The translations under genes and the position numbers were made by a program. From Longilinea arvoryzae (GTDB taxonomy: Bacteria > Chloroflexota > Anaerolineae > Anaerolineales > Anaerolineaceae), in the NCBI RefSeq assembly GCF_001050235.1, contig NZ_DF967972.1, positions 1,130,475-1,194,474 on the forward strand: a stretch of 64,000 nucleotides of DNA, in the 5' to 3' direction. The notes below the pieces were generated by a model. The model worked only from the letters and a program-made list of their open reading frames with translations, made no database searches and was not told the origin of the DNA. The number at the start of each line of letters is the position of its first letter. The stretch's first letter is position 1. Positions 24,552 through 33,134 of this stretch are shown in pieces.

Positions 24552-25835
24552 TTACCTGAGAGCGGCCTTTTCGGGTTCAAATTCAGGCCCGCCGATCAGG
24601 CGGACGGCGCGGTCGTAAAACAGGTAGTCCCAGGCCCAGTTGAGCAGCACTGCCAGCCGGTTGCGAAAGCCGACGATTTTCATCAGGTGCACGAACAGCC
24701 AGGCCGCCCAGGCGATGAAGCCGCGCAGTTTGAGCGGCCCGATCTGGGCCACGGCCCGGTTGCGTCCGATGGTGGCCATGCTGCCCGGATCGCGATACCG
24801 GAAGGCGTGCAGGGGTTTCCCGGTCAGCAGGGCGCGCAGGTTGGCAGTCGCGGCGTCGGCCTGCTGGGTGGCGACCGGCGCGACCATGGGCAGCGCCTTC
24901 CCCGATCGGTCTTCCAGGTAGGCAGCGTCGCCGATGACGAACACCTCGGGATGATCGGGCAGCTGCAGGGTCGGGGCAACGGGCGCGCGTCCCTGGCGGG
25001 CCAAGGGTATGCCGAGCGTTTCCACCAGCGCAGCGGCGCGCACCCCGGCTGCCCAGATGAGCGTCCGGGTCGGGATGGCCTGGCCGTCCTGGAGAGTGAT
25101 TTTCTGGCCGTCGAAGCTGGCCACGGCCGCACCGAAGCGCACATCCACGCCTTTTTCGCGCAGGGCGCGCACGGTCTCATCCGAGAGTTCGGCTGCCATG
25201 GCCGGCAGCAAACGGTCGGCAGCTTCGAGGAGCAGCACGCGGGCCTGGCTGACCTTCAGACGCGGGAAATCCTTGGACAGAACCAGGCGGATCAGCTCCG
25301 AGAGCGCCCCGGCACTTTCCACGCCGGTCGGGCCTCCGCCGGCCACCACGAAGGTGAGCATGGCCTGGCGCGCTGCATCGTCCGGCTCGAGCGCGGCCCT
25401 TTCGAACAGGCGCAGCACGTGATTGCGAATGGCCACGGCGTCGCCCAGTTCCTTCAGGTCGAAAGCGTTGCGCTCCAGGGAGTCCATGCCGAAGAAGTTG
25501 GTCCGCCCGCCGGCCGCCAATATGAGGTAATCGTAGCCCAACTCACCCTGATCGGTGACCAGTTTACAGTGTTCCAGGTCGACCCGGCGCACCTGAGCCA
25601 GTTGGAAGTCCAGGTTGCGCTGGCGGCGAAAGACGGCCCGCACCGGGTAGGCGATCTCTTCCGGCGCGACGCCGGCGGTGGCCACCTGGTAGAGCAGGGG
25701 TTGGAAGAGGTGATAGTTGTTGCGATCGACGAGCGTGACGTGAACAGGCGCATCCGCCAGATTGCGGGCGGCTTTCAAACCGCCGAATCCGGCTCCGATG
25801 ATGACGACCTGCGGAATTTTGGTCTGGTTTTTCAT
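24552..25835 (-). CDS. ndh: Type II NADH:quinone oxidoreductase (NDH-2)
   Basis: 427 residues. The N-terminal FAD site is IIGAGFGGLKAARNLA; NYHLFQPLLYQVATAGV is the quinone-site signature of NDH-2; the NADH site is VVAGGGPTGVESAGAL (about 165-180); VFVIGDAA precedes the C-terminal amphipathic membrane-binding part (AAWLFVHLMKIVGFRNRL). It oxidises NADH without pumping protons, at the inner face of the membrane. The start at ATG 25835 has AAGGAGAA upstream. A Rex/CRP-like operator overlaps the transcription start, so expression probably follows redox state. It heads an operon with DUF493 and HIT genes. Confidence 0.93.
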   Translation of the reverse strand: MKNQTKIPQVVIIGAGFGGLKAARNLADAPVHVTLVDRNNYHLFQPLLYQVATAGVAPEEIAYPVRAVFRRQRNLDFQLAQVRRVDLEHCKLVTDQGELGYDYLILAAGGRTNFFGMDSLERNAFDLKELGDAVAIRNHVLRLFERAALEPDDAARQAMLTFVVAGGGPTGVESAGALSELIRLVLSKDFPRLKVSQARVLLLEAADRLLPAMAAELSDETVRALREKGVDVRFGAAVASFDGQKITLQDGQAIPTRTLIWAAGVRAAALVETLGIPLARQGRAPVAPTLQLPDHPEVFVIGDAAYLEDRSGKALPMVAPVATQQADAATANLRALLTGKPLHAFRYRDPGSMATIGRNRAVAQIGPLKLRGFIAWAAWLFVHLMKIVGFRNRLAVLLNWAWDYLFYDRAVRLIGGPEFEPEKAALR

Positions 25836-25865
25836 GAACGTTCTCCTTCTTGACCTCGATGAGAT

Positions 25866-25881
25866 TGTGATGTTTATCACA
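25866..25881 (-). promoter_or_regulatory. Rex/CRP-like operator at the NDH-2 transcription start
   Basis: TGTGA-N6-TCACA with a preceding T (TTGTGA-N6-TCACA). It lies directly downstream of the TATAAT box, a position where a bound protein would repress. Both the Rex consensus (TTGTGA-N6-TCACAA) and the CRP consensus fit; Rex is favoured because ndh is a classical Rex target. Confidence 0.65.
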
Positions 25882-25885
25882 TACT

Positions 25886-25913
25886 ATTATACTCGTATTT
25901 GTAAGAATTACAA
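25886..25913 (-). promoter_or_regulatory. Promoter of the NDH-2 operon
   Basis: On the minus strand TTGTAA (25913-25908) and TATAAT (25891-25886) are separated by 16 nt. Confidence 0.6.
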
Positions 25914-25964
25914 TAAAGGGATAAGAGGATTTTCGGTATTCGTTGATTGGGTATGCGGGGAAGA

Positions 25965-26093
25965 AGTGAAGAGTGAAACGTGGACCGGAAAGAGAAAGAC
26001 CTGCGTAAAAAATGAGGTGGAGCATTCAATCCACCTCGAAATTGCAAAGCGCGACCCGCTAATCGTTAAAAGCTAATGGCTAATGGCTAACAG
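25965..26093. repeat. Intergenic repeat motifs (GTGAAG and GCTAATGG types)
   Basis: AAGTGAAGAGTGAAACG near 25966 and a run of GCTAATGGCTAATGGCTAAC near 26071 fill the end of the gap between NDH-2 and the helicase. No gene is seen here. Confidence 0.5.
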
Positions 26094-28478
26094 CTAATTG
26101 CCAATCGCTTCCAATTTCGCCAGCGATGCAATCAGGCGCTTGATGCCAACGCTTTCGAAGGCCACGTCCAGGGTTTCTTCGCCGTCCAGGATGCGGCTGG
26201 AGAGCACCAGACCCTCGCCCCAGGAGGGATGGCGCACGCGCTGGCCGTCGTGGAACTTCTGCTCGGGCTCGGGTGCGGGTGGGGGCGGCGTGCTGCGGCC
26301 GCTCGCGGCGTGCACGGTGCGCGGCTGGCTCCAATCGTAGGAAGTCTTGCCCCAGCCGTTGGAGGAACGACTGCCGGAAGAACGACTGACGGAAGAACGA
26401 CTTACATCGTTACTACTGGAATTAGAACGACTGACGTCGTTACTACGAGAATTGGAATAATGAGAGGAAGAACGCCGGCCGTAGGAGTAGTCATCCTCGC
26501 CGGTGTCGTCCCAGCTCTTCAGACGAGCCGGCCCGCCGACGACCTCGCCGCCGGAGCGGACGAGCAGGTCTTCGGGGATGTCGTCCAGAAATTGCGAGGC
26601 GACCTGGTATTCGGGATTGCCGTAGGTGCTGCGCAGCCCGGCGCGCACCAGGTAGAGGTGGTCCTTGGCGCGGGTGATGCCCACGTAGAACAGGCGGCGC
26701 TCCTCGGCCATCTCTTCGGGATCGTCGCGCGAACGCGAGTGCGGCAGGATGCCGTCGTCCAGCCCGACGATGAACACCTGCGGGAATTCCAGCCCCTTGG
26801 CGGCGTGCAGGGTGAGCAGGGTGGGCGAATTGACCTGCTCGGGCAGCGTATCCTGGTCGGAAACCAGGGCCAGGTTTTCGAGGAAATCGACCAGGCCCTT
26901 ATTCTGGTATTCGAAGGCCAGGCGGCGCAGTTCTTCGACGTTGTCCCAGCGGTCCTTGCCTTCATCGGTGCCGTCGTCGATGTAGGGTTTGTAATCCGTT
27001 TCAGTGACGATCCGGTCGAACAGGGCCGGCAGGTCCAGCTCACCCTTGGCCTTCAACCAGCCGCTGAACAGCACGGCGAAGTCGAAGATCGGCCCGGCGC
27101 CGCGCCCGAGTTCCTTCCAGACCGGGGATTCATCCGCCTTTTCGGCCAGCTCGAGCAGCATGGCGCCCATGCTGTGCCCGGCCTTCTGGGCCGCGAACTG
27201 CAGCGCGTTGACCGTTTTTTCGCCAATGCTGCGCGGCGGCACGGCGATGATGCGCTGCAGGCTGATCTCGTCGTCCGGGTTGTGCACCAGGCGCAGGAAA
27301 GCGATCATGTCCTTGACCTCGCGCCGCCCGTAGAAACGCTGCGCGCCGACCAGGCGGTAGGCCAGCCCGGCGCGCAGGAAGGCCTCTTCCAGCAGGCGGG
27401 ACTGGGCGTTGGTGCGGTACATCACGGCAAAATCGCCGCCCAGGGCGCCTTTGCGCAGCAGGCCCTGGATGGTGTCCACCACGTAGGCGGCTTCGGCGTG
27501 GTCGTCGACGGCCTCGTGCAGGCTGATCTTCTCGCCGCGCCCGCGGTCGGAAAACAGGCTCTTGGGGGTGCGGTTGGCGTTCTGGTCGATCACGCTGCGG
27601 GCCGCATCCAGCACGGTCTGGGTCGAGCGGTAGTTCTGCTCCAGCAGGATCTTCTCGCAGCCCGGGTTATCCTGCTCGAAGCGCAGCATGTTGCGGTAAT
27701 CGGCGCCGCGCCAGCGGTAGATGGACTGGTCCTCATCGCCGACGACGAAGATGTTGTGGTGATACGAGCTGATCAGCTTGAGCAGCGAATACTGCACCAT
27801 GTTGGTGTCCTGGAACTCGTCCACCAGCACGTATTCGAAGCGCCGGGCGTACTTCTCGGTGATTTCAGGATGCTCCTCGAAGAGCCTGACCACCCACAGC
27901 AGCAGGTCGTCGAAATCGACGGCGTTGTTTTGTTGAAGGAGTTCATTGTAGCGTTTGAAGGCCTTGACGACGATCTCGTCGCGGTAGGAGCGCACGGGCA
28001 GGTCATCCGGGGAGACCAGGTTGTTCTTGGCCTCGGAGATGCGCGCGTGGATGGCCGAGGGCTTGTTGATCTTGTCGTCGATGTTGTTTTCGCGCAGTGC
28101 GCGCTTGACCAGGTTCTGCTGGTCGTCGGCGTCGAAGATGACGAAGTTGGACTGGAAGGGCAGCAGGCCGGGGTTGTTGGCCTCGGTGCGCAAAATGCGC
28201 GCGCACATGGCGTGGAAGGTGCCCAGCCACAGCCCGCGGGCGCGCGCGCCGCCCAGGAGCTGGTCGAGACGCTCGCCCATTTCGCGGGCGGCCTTGTTGG
28301 TGAAGGTCACCGCCAGGATGTTGTAGGGGCGCACGCCCATGGATTGGATCAAATAAGCGATGCGCTGGGTGAGCACGCGGGTCTTGCCCGAACCCGGCCC
28401 GGCCAGGACGAGCGTCTGTCCGGGCGCGGCGGTCACCGCCTGGCGTTGTTGGGGATTGAGAAGGTTGAGGTAGTCCAT
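26094..28478 (-). CDS. UvrD/PcrA-type superfamily 1A DNA helicase
   Basis: 794 residues. All SF1A motifs are visible: NPQQRQAV, AGPGSGKT (Walker A, near residue 30), TFTNKAA, VDEFQDTN, GDEDQSIYRWRGAD, QNYRST, TLHAAKGLEF and YVGITRAK. It unwinds DNA 3' to 5' in repair and replication. A Ser/Asn/Arg-rich linker (about 665-710) made by short DNA repeats joins the motor to a Tudor-like C-terminal domain (FHDGQRVRHPSWGEGLV) of the PcrA type that contacts RNA polymerase. ATG 28478 is eight bases after a TATACT box and has no ribosome site; ATG 28496 is an alternative. Confidence 0.95.
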   Translation of the reverse strand: MDYLNLLNPQQRQAVTAAPGQTLVLAGPGSGKTRVLTQRIAYLIQSMGVRPYNILAVTFTNKAAREMGERLDQLLGGARARGLWLGTFHAMCARILRTEANNPGLLPFQSNFVIFDADDQQNLVKRALRENNIDDKINKPSAIHARISEAKNNLVSPDDLPVRSYRDEIVVKAFKRYNELLQQNNAVDFDDLLLWVVRLFEEHPEITEKYARRFEYVLVDEFQDTNMVQYSLLKLISSYHHNIFVVGDEDQSIYRWRGADYRNMLRFEQDNPGCEKILLEQNYRSTQTVLDAARSVIDQNANRTPKSLFSDRGRGEKISLHEAVDDHAEAAYVVDTIQGLLRKGALGGDFAVMYRTNAQSRLLEEAFLRAGLAYRLVGAQRFYGRREVKDMIAFLRLVHNPDDEISLQRIIAVPPRSIGEKTVNALQFAAQKAGHSMGAMLLELAEKADESPVWKELGRGAGPIFDFAVLFSGWLKAKGELDLPALFDRIVTETDYKPYIDDGTDEGKDRWDNVEELRRLAFEYQNKGLVDFLENLALVSDQDTLPEQVNSPTLLTLHAAKGLEFPQVFIVGLDDGILPHSRSRDDPEEMAEERRLFYVGITRAKDHLYLVRAGLRSTYGNPEYQVASQFLDDIPEDLLVRSGGEVVGGPARLKSWDDTGEDDYSYGRRSSSHYSNSRSNDVSRSNSSSNDVSRSSVSRSSGSRSSNGWGKTSYDWSQPRTVHAASGRSTPPPPAPEPEQKFHDGQRVRHPSWGEGLVLSSRILDGEETLDVAFESVGIKRLIASLAKLEAIGN
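26366..26460. repeat. Short direct repeats in the helicase linker region
   Basis: GGAAGAACGACT-like units recur at close intervals, then a unit with TCGTTACTAC twice about 36 bp apart. They encode the Ser/Asn/Arg-rich linker and are AT-richer than the flanking helicase sequence, consistent with recent slippage or duplication. Confidence 0.65.
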
Positions 28479-28687
28479 TGCCCGAAAGTATACCATCCGA
28501 GGTGGGCGCGAACGAAAAAGTTAAGGAACTCTTTTCCGAAATCCTTTTTGGACCTCATGCGGACATTTCCCTTGCAGGAAGAAGATATTTTTAACATCCA
28601 GCCACTTTGATTCTCCAGAAATGCGCTATTATTCTATTGTTCGGTCATGAATTCAATTTCATCCAGCGTAAAACCCGGGGAATAAAT

Positions 28688-29221
28688 ATGGAAAACCAGC
28701 AGCCCGTCGAGAAAGCTACCAATCGTTTGTTCGGGTACTTATTGATCACCGTATTCTTCGTGGTGGTGTTGTTCGCCGGGCTGTTTGCCATCAAAGGCTA
28801 TTTTGCTTCGCAGGAAGAGAAGAATTTTCGGAGCCGGGCCTCGGCTCTGGTTCTGGCGAGTGAAAGCCTGGGCACGCTAGCCGATCAGGGGGTCGATAAC
28901 GCTGAATTCGCCAGCCTGCTGGGCGACGTGAAGGCGCAATACAGCGCGGCCGGCGACTGGCCCCTGAAATACACGGCCGCGAATTACGAATACGTCCAGG
29001 CCATTCAGGGCTGGTCGCTGGCGTCCGAGGTGTGGGACGCAAAGGTCGTACAGAATTCAGAATATGCGTTTCAGGATTCGGTCGACCTGGATGGATTATC
29101 GACTTATCTTGGCATTGGGACGAGCAAGCTCAAATTCTTCACCGCCAGCGATTTGATCCGGCAGTTGATGATTAATTCGAAAGAGCACGCGGAAAAGGGG
29201 AAGACGTTATTGGGGTATTGA
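28688..29221 (+). CDS. Hypothetical single-pass membrane protein
   Basis: 177 residues, not recognised. A short cytoplasmic N-terminus with Lys/Asn is followed by a strong membrane helix (about 16-38, LLITVFFVVVLFAGLFAI), leaving about 135 residues outside. This part is predicted helical, with SRASALVLASESLGTL and ASLLGDVKAQYSAAG. GGGGAA precedes ATG 28688. It stands alone, divergent from the helicase gene. Nothing in the neighbourhood suggests a role. Confidence 0.65.
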   Translation: MENQQPVEKATNRLFGYLLITVFFVVVLFAGLFAIKGYFASQEEKNFRSRASALVLASESLGTLADQGVDNAEFASLLGDVKAQYSAAGDWPLKYTAANYEYVQAIQGWSLASEVWDAKVVQNSEYAFQDSVDLDGLSTYLGIGTSKLKFFTASDLIRQLMINSKEHAEKGKTLLGY

Positions 29222-29362
29222 GCGCCTGTTATTGGCAGAGTATTTACGGATATCGAAAAGAAGGTTATTCGGGTATCGACGAAGGGGAAGGCGTGAATAT
29301 TGGAGTACGCCGGGCAGCGGCTGCGAGTCGTGAGCATTGGGGATGCGCTTAAATTTGCCCGT

Positions 29363-29761
29363 CTAGCGAAGTTCCCCCGCCTTTTGGCGCTTGAATAACA
29401 TCCAAACGATGGCGGCGCCGATCAACGTCATCAGCAGGTTGAATTCCCGACCCTGTAAAAAATTAAAGGCCATGGTCAGCAGGATCGTGCCGATCAACAA
29501 CCACAAGCCCAGCAATTTCCCTTTGATCAACACCAACGATATGGCCAGAACCAGGGGGCCGAAAAACAGATCGAAGGCCACGTCCTTCACCAGATCAGCG
29601 GCGAACCCTTCGGTAAACCCGCTGATCAGATCGATGATGCCGGACAGAACACCATAAAAACCTGCCACCATCAAAACCAGGATGAGAATCTGGAGTGGGC
29701 TGGATTTATCCATGAAAGGATTGGCCTTCCCGGGCATGTCGTTCGCCTTCAACGGTTTCAT
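29363..29761 (-). CDS. Small membrane protein, paralogue 3 of a tandem trio
   Basis: 132 residues with about four membrane helices. The core LMVAGFYGVLSGIIDLISGF, an amphipathic loop, LLGLWLLIGTILL and the C-terminal GAAIVWMLFKRQKAGELR match the two genes upstream (29888 and 30356), which end in IWQLLRLKKQGEIQ and IWQLVIFLRQGEIR. GGAGGAATTC precedes ATG 29761. A terminator separates it from the other two, so it may have its own promoter. The family is unknown to me. Confidence 0.65.
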   Translation of the reverse strand: MKPLKANDMPGKANPFMDKSSPLQILILVLMVAGFYGVLSGIIDLISGFTEGFAADLVKDVAFDLFFGPLVLAISLVLIKGKLLGLWLLIGTILLTMAFNFLQGREFNLLMTLIGAAIVWMLFKRQKAGELR

Positions 29762-29803
29762 TGAATTCCTCCAGACCGACGCCATTCAAGGCTGGATCGC
29801 TTA

Positions 29804-29835
29804 TAAAAAAGTGCAAAGGGGTTTGGCCTTTGCGC
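29804..29835 (-). terminator. Intrinsic terminator within the small membrane protein cluster
   Basis: On the minus strand GCGCAAAGG (29835-29827) pairs with CCTTTGCAC (29819-29811), followed by six T (29810-29805). It lies in the 126-nt gap between the second and third paralogues. Confidence 0.8.
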
Positions 29836-29887
29836 TTTTTCTCATCCTTCGAAGGCGACTCTGCGCCCTTCAGAATGCGCAATGCCT

Positions 29888-30304
29888 TTACTGGATCTCG
29901 CCCTGCTTTTTCAGCCGGAGCAACTGCCAGATGACCACGCCGCCGAACAGAACCATGATGTAATTGATGCCACGCTGCATGACCGCTTCATAAATCAGGC
30001 TGATCAGGACGGTCAGGACAAAGATCCACAGCCCCAGTGCATTCTTGCGGGCCAGCACGCGCGCCGTGACGAACAGCAGCGCGCCGAAGACGACGTTGAA
30101 AATCACGTCTTCCAGCAGCGCGTTGGCCACGATACCGAGCAGCCCGCCGACCAGGTTGAGAATGCCCGCCAGGATGGTGAACAATCCCATCACGGTCAGG
30201 ATCAGGACGAGCGCCTGAAAGGCGTTGTACTTCTTCAACGGGGTCGCTGGTTCGGCTGGAGTCTGCGGCTTTTCCGGGTTTTCGTTGGGTTCGAGTTCAC
30301 TCAT
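29888..30304 (-). CDS. Small membrane protein, paralogue 2 of a tandem trio
   Basis: 138 residues. A Pro/Glu-rich cytoplasmic N-terminus (about 1-25) is followed by four hydrophobic helices and a basic C-terminus LLRLKKQGEIQ. Helix order, the GILNLVGGL turn and the NALGLWIFVLTVLISL helix match the adjacent paralogues. It lies 51 nt after the first paralogue and is probably in the galE transcript. Function unknown. Confidence 0.65.
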   Translation of the reverse strand: MSELEPNENPEKPQTPAEPATPLKKYNAFQALVLILTVMGLFTILAGILNLVGGLLGIVANALLEDVIFNVVFGALLFVTARVLARKNALGLWIFVLTVLISLIYEAVMQRGINYIMVLFGGVVIWQLLRLKKQGEIQ

Positions 30305-30355
30305 ACCATCATCCCGATGTTCTCTTGCGAATGAGATTCCATTTTGGCCGGCGAA

Positions 30356-30754
30356 TTACCGGATCTCGCCCTGCCTCAGGAAGATGACCAGTTGCCAGAT
30401 GACTGCGGCGCCAAACAGGATCAGGATCAAATCGAGGGAATGTTTGACGATCAGGGTGTAGGCGGTGCTGCCCAGGATGCTGGCGATCAGAATCCACATG
30501 CCTAGGGCTTTCCTTTTATAGAGAAGGAGCGCCGAAAGGATGATCAGTGTGCCCGTGGCAGCGTAGAAAATCACTTCCGGGAGAAGCGCATCCATTGACC
30601 CTTCGTTCAGCCCGCGCACCAGATTAAGGACGCCGGCCGCGATATCGGATAATCCGACGACGATCAGGACGATGGTGATCACCTTGAAGGGGCCGAATTT
30701 CTCAGCGCTGGTCTGCGGTTCGCCGGGCTTGCCGCCAGGTGTGGAATCGCTCAT
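30356..30754 (-). CDS. Small membrane protein, paralogue 1 of a tandem trio
   Basis: 132 residues. A 20-residue polar N-terminus (SDSTPGGKPGEPQ) precedes four hydrophobic helices (VITIVLIVVGLSDIAAGVLNL, IFYAATGTLIILSALLLY, ALGMWILIASILG, LILILFGAAVIWQLVIF) and a RQGEIR end. The start at ATG 30754 is one base after the galE stop, so translation is coupled to galE. The longer frame lies within galE and is not real. Confidence 0.7.
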   Translation of the reverse strand: MSDSTPGGKPGEPQTSAEKFGPFKVITIVLIVVGLSDIAAGVLNLVRGLNEGSMDALLPEVIFYAATGTLIILSALLLYKRKALGMWILIASILGSTAYTLIVKHSLDLILILFGAAVIWQLVIFLRQGEIR

Positions 30755-30755
30755 C

Positions 30756-31766
30756 TCAATACCCCAGCACTTCCTTGCGCTTATCGCCCCAGCGCAGCGC
30801 GTCGCGGATGCCGTCTTCGATGGTGAACCGGGTTTCCCAACCCAGCAGGCGCTTGGCGGTGTCGGCATTGGCATAGGCGCCGGCGACATCCCCCGGGCGG
30901 GGGGGCGCTTCGCGCTTGTGGATGGGTTTGCCCCACACCTTCTCGAAGGCGGTCACCATTTCACGCACGGTCACACCCTTACCGGTGCCCAGGTTGATCA
31001 CCAGATAGTTGTCGGGCGGGTTGCCGGCGCGCTGGAAGACGCCGTCGAAATCGAGCACGGCCGCCAGGTGCGCCTGGGCCAGGTCCCACACGTGCAGGTA
31101 ATCGCGCACACCGGTGCCGTCGCGGGTGGGGTAATCGGTGCCGGTGATCAGGAATTCGGGCAACTGGCCGAGGGCGGTCATCACCAGGCGCCCCAGCACC
31201 AGGGAGGGTTCCTTGAGCGGCAGGCCGGTGCGCAGTTGCGGGTCGGCGCCGATGGGGTTGAAGTAACGCAGGGCGATGCCCTGCATGCCGTAGGCGGCGC
31301 AGAAATCGTGCAGGATCATTTCCATCATGTACTTGGTGCGCGCGTACGGGCTGCCCGGCTTGAGCGGAGACTCTTCCGTGACCATGAAACCCGGCACCAG
31401 GTCGTAGAGCGAGGCGGAGGAGCTGAACACCACGCGCTTGCAGCCCAGGTCGCGCAGGCTGCGGAAGAGCACCAGCGACTTGGCGACGTTCTCGGTGTAA
31501 TACTCGTAGGGCCGGGCGGTCGAATCGGGCACCACGATCAACGCCGCGCAGTGGATGGTAGCCGAAATGTCGGGGTGCTCGCTGAAAATGCGCTTCAGGA
31601 GGGCCTCATCGGCGATGTCGCCGCGGTAGAACACACGCCCGCGGGTAAATTCAGCTTTCCCGGTGACCAGCGAATCGAGGATGACCGGGGTATGACCGGC
31701 GTCTTCCAATGCCGATGCGATGGTGCTGCCAATGTAACCGGCGCCGCCGGTGATGAGAATTTTCAT
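30756..31766 (-). CDS. galE: UDP-glucose 4-epimerase
   Basis: 336 residues, the usual length. The NAD site is ITGGAGYIGS at the N-terminus; the catalytic Ser lies in VVFSSSASLY (about 122-131) and the YARTK (Tyr about 150, Lys four later) completes the SDR triad; RDYLHVWDLAQAH and the C-terminal NADTAKRLLGWETRF are typical of extended SDRs of the GalE type. It interconverts UDP-glucose and UDP-galactose in the cytoplasm. AAGGAGA precedes the ATG and a TATACT box is 22 nt further up. It heads the cluster of small membrane proteins. Confidence 0.93.
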   Translation of the reverse strand: MKILITGGAGYIGSTIASALEDAGHTPVILDSLVTGKAEFTRGRVFYRGDIADEALLKRIFSEHPDISATIHCAALIVVPDSTARPYEYYTENVAKSLVLFRSLRDLGCKRVVFSSSASLYDLVPGFMVTEESPLKPGSPYARTKYMMEMILHDFCAAYGMQGIALRYFNPIGADPQLRTGLPLKEPSLVLGRLVMTALGQLPEFLITGTDYPTRDGTGVRDYLHVWDLAQAHLAAVLDFDGVFQRAGNPPDNYLVINLGTGKGVTVREMVTAFEKVWGKPIHKREAPPRPGDVAGAYANADTAKRLLGWETRFTIEDGIRDALRWGDKRKEVLGY

Positions 31767-32024
31767 GGAAAGGGTCTCCTTGAGGGTAAGTATACCCGAG
31801 GGCTAAAAGAAAGTCACAGAGATCGCAGAGCTTTATGAGGACACATGCAAGCCACTAAATCAAATTTGACAACGGGTGATTAAGGGATAAGCGACTTCGT
31901 CTTTCTGTTCTCAAAAAATGATCTCCGTGGCGATCTTTTTATTTCGAAAGTAATCCATAAACCACCCTGGCAAGATTCACCAGAGATTGACCGCCCGAGG
32001 AATATCGTGCCGACGGGTTTGACA
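31767..32024. other. Intergenic region with a CACAGAG repeat copy
   Basis: A TATACT box (31794-31789, minus strand) serves galE. AAAGTCACAGAGATCGCAGAG begins at 31810, a copy of the repeat seen at 32730. Nothing else is seen; the remainder is AT-richer and non-coding. Confidence 0.5.
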
Positions 32025-32666
32025 TCAATCATGCAAGCCAATGCCCTCGGAATTGAATTCGGCGATGGCCTGCTGGCTGGCGGGATGTTCGCTGAGCGAG
32101 CGCAGCACTTCCAGCGGCATTGTCAGGTGGGTGAAACCCAGCCGGCGGGCATCCACCACTTCCTCCGGGTTTTTCAAAGAGGCGGCCAGCGGCAGGGTGT
32201 CGGTTCCCCGCAACACGTCGACGAAGGCGCGCATCATCCCGATGCCGTCCTCAAGGCGTCCCAGCGCGCGGTGGTAGTAGGCGATGGCGAATTTCGCGCC
32301 GCAGGCGGCGGCCACCATCGCCTGAGAGGCATCGTAGATGCCGGTGATGGCGACCGAATAGATGATGGAGAGGTGCGCGGCGGCCTCGAAGCCGGGTTCG
32401 TGGGCGGGGATCTTCAAAATCAGGCGCGCTCCCAGGATCTCGGCGGCCCGGGCGGCCTCCTCCTGCATGCCGGCCAGGTCGGGCGCGGTGAGCTGGTAGA
32501 AGATGGGGCCGTGCGGCAGGGTTTTCGCCAGCATCGCCAGCGCCTGCTCCGGCGGCAGTCCGCAGTTGGCCAGGATGCGCGGGTTGGTGGTGGCGCCGGT
32601 CACCCATCCCAGGCGGGCAGCCATCCGGGCGTCTTCGGGTGTGGCAGAATCGAGATAAAACGGCAT
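32025..32666 (-). CDS. Transaldolase / fructose-6-phosphate aldolase (FSA/TalC type)
   Basis: 213 residues, the length of the small FSA/TalC group. FYLDSATPEDARMAARLGWVTGATTNPRI at the N-terminus is the family start (split here: FYLDSA and GATTNP are the key parts). The Schiff-base Lys is in LILKIPAH (about residue 85). It transfers or cleaves three-carbon units on sugar phosphates. GGAGGGTGA precedes the ATG. It is a single gene next to the repeat array. Whether it works as transaldolase or aldolase cannot be read here. Confidence 0.88.
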   Translation of the reverse strand: MPFYLDSATPEDARMAARLGWVTGATTNPRILANCGLPPEQALAMLAKTLPHGPIFYQLTAPDLAGMQEEAARAAEILGARLILKIPAHEPGFEAAAHLSIIYSVAITGIYDASQAMVAAACGAKFAIAYYHRALGRLEDGIGMMRAFVDVLRGTDTLPLAASLKNPEEVVDARRLGFTHLTMPLEVLRSLSEHPASQQAIAEFNSEGIGLHD

Positions 32667-32729
32667 GATTCACCCTCCGTGGAATAATCATATCCCGGGG
32701 ATTGGGGATTGGGAAGGGAAAAAAGAGAA

Positions 32730-33050
32730 GAAAGCCAAGAGAAAGCCACAGAGGACACAGAGGTCACAGAGAAGAAACTGGATGAGAAAGAGAAGAAGAA
32801 AGTCAAGAGAAAGCCAAGAGAAAGCCATAGAGCACACAGAGGTCACAGAGAAGAAACTGGATGAGAAAGAGAGGAAGAAAGCGAAAGCCAAGAGAAAGCC
32901 ACAGAGGACACAGAGATCGCAGAGAAGAAACTGGATGAGAAAGAAAAGAAGAAAACCAGGAGAGAGCCAAAAAGGATACAGAGATTGCAAAGAAGAGATC
33001 TCTCTTTCTTTCTCTGTGGACTCTGTGGCTTTCTTATGGCTTTCTTTCCC
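32730..33050. repeat. Tandem array of CACAGAG-type repeats with an inverted arm
   Basis: Units of about 75-80 bp, each with AGCCACAGAGGACACAGAG and GAAGAAACTGGATGAGAAAG, recur with the second motif at 32771, 32850 and 32924, then a decayed fourth. From 33001 the complement appears (CTCTGTGGACTCTGTGGC), so the right end can fold back on the array. Open frames crossing it are artefacts of the repeat. Confidence 0.8.
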
Positions 33051-33053
33051 GTT

Positions 33054-33083
33054 TTGTCCAAATGGCGCCAGTCCAGTTATAAT
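33054..33083 (+). promoter_or_regulatory. Promoter of the 88-residue ORF
   Basis: TTGTCC at 33054-33059 and TATAAT at 33078-33083, 18 nt apart. A small hairpin (CCGCGTC/GACGCGG, 33092-33110) lies in the leader. Confidence 0.6.
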
Positions 33084-33134
33084 AATAAGGACCGCGTCAT
33101 TCGGACGCGGGGTTGAACCAACGGAGGTGATTCA

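Noticed and set aside
24381..25853. 490-codon open frame on the plus strand
   Set aside because: Antisense shadow of the NDH-2 gene, whose FAD and NADH motifs are unambiguous.
26229..28610. 793-codon open frame on the plus strand
   Set aside because: It is the antisense shadow of the helicase gene, with no ribosome site and a Gly/Val/Gln-rich composition typical of such shadows.
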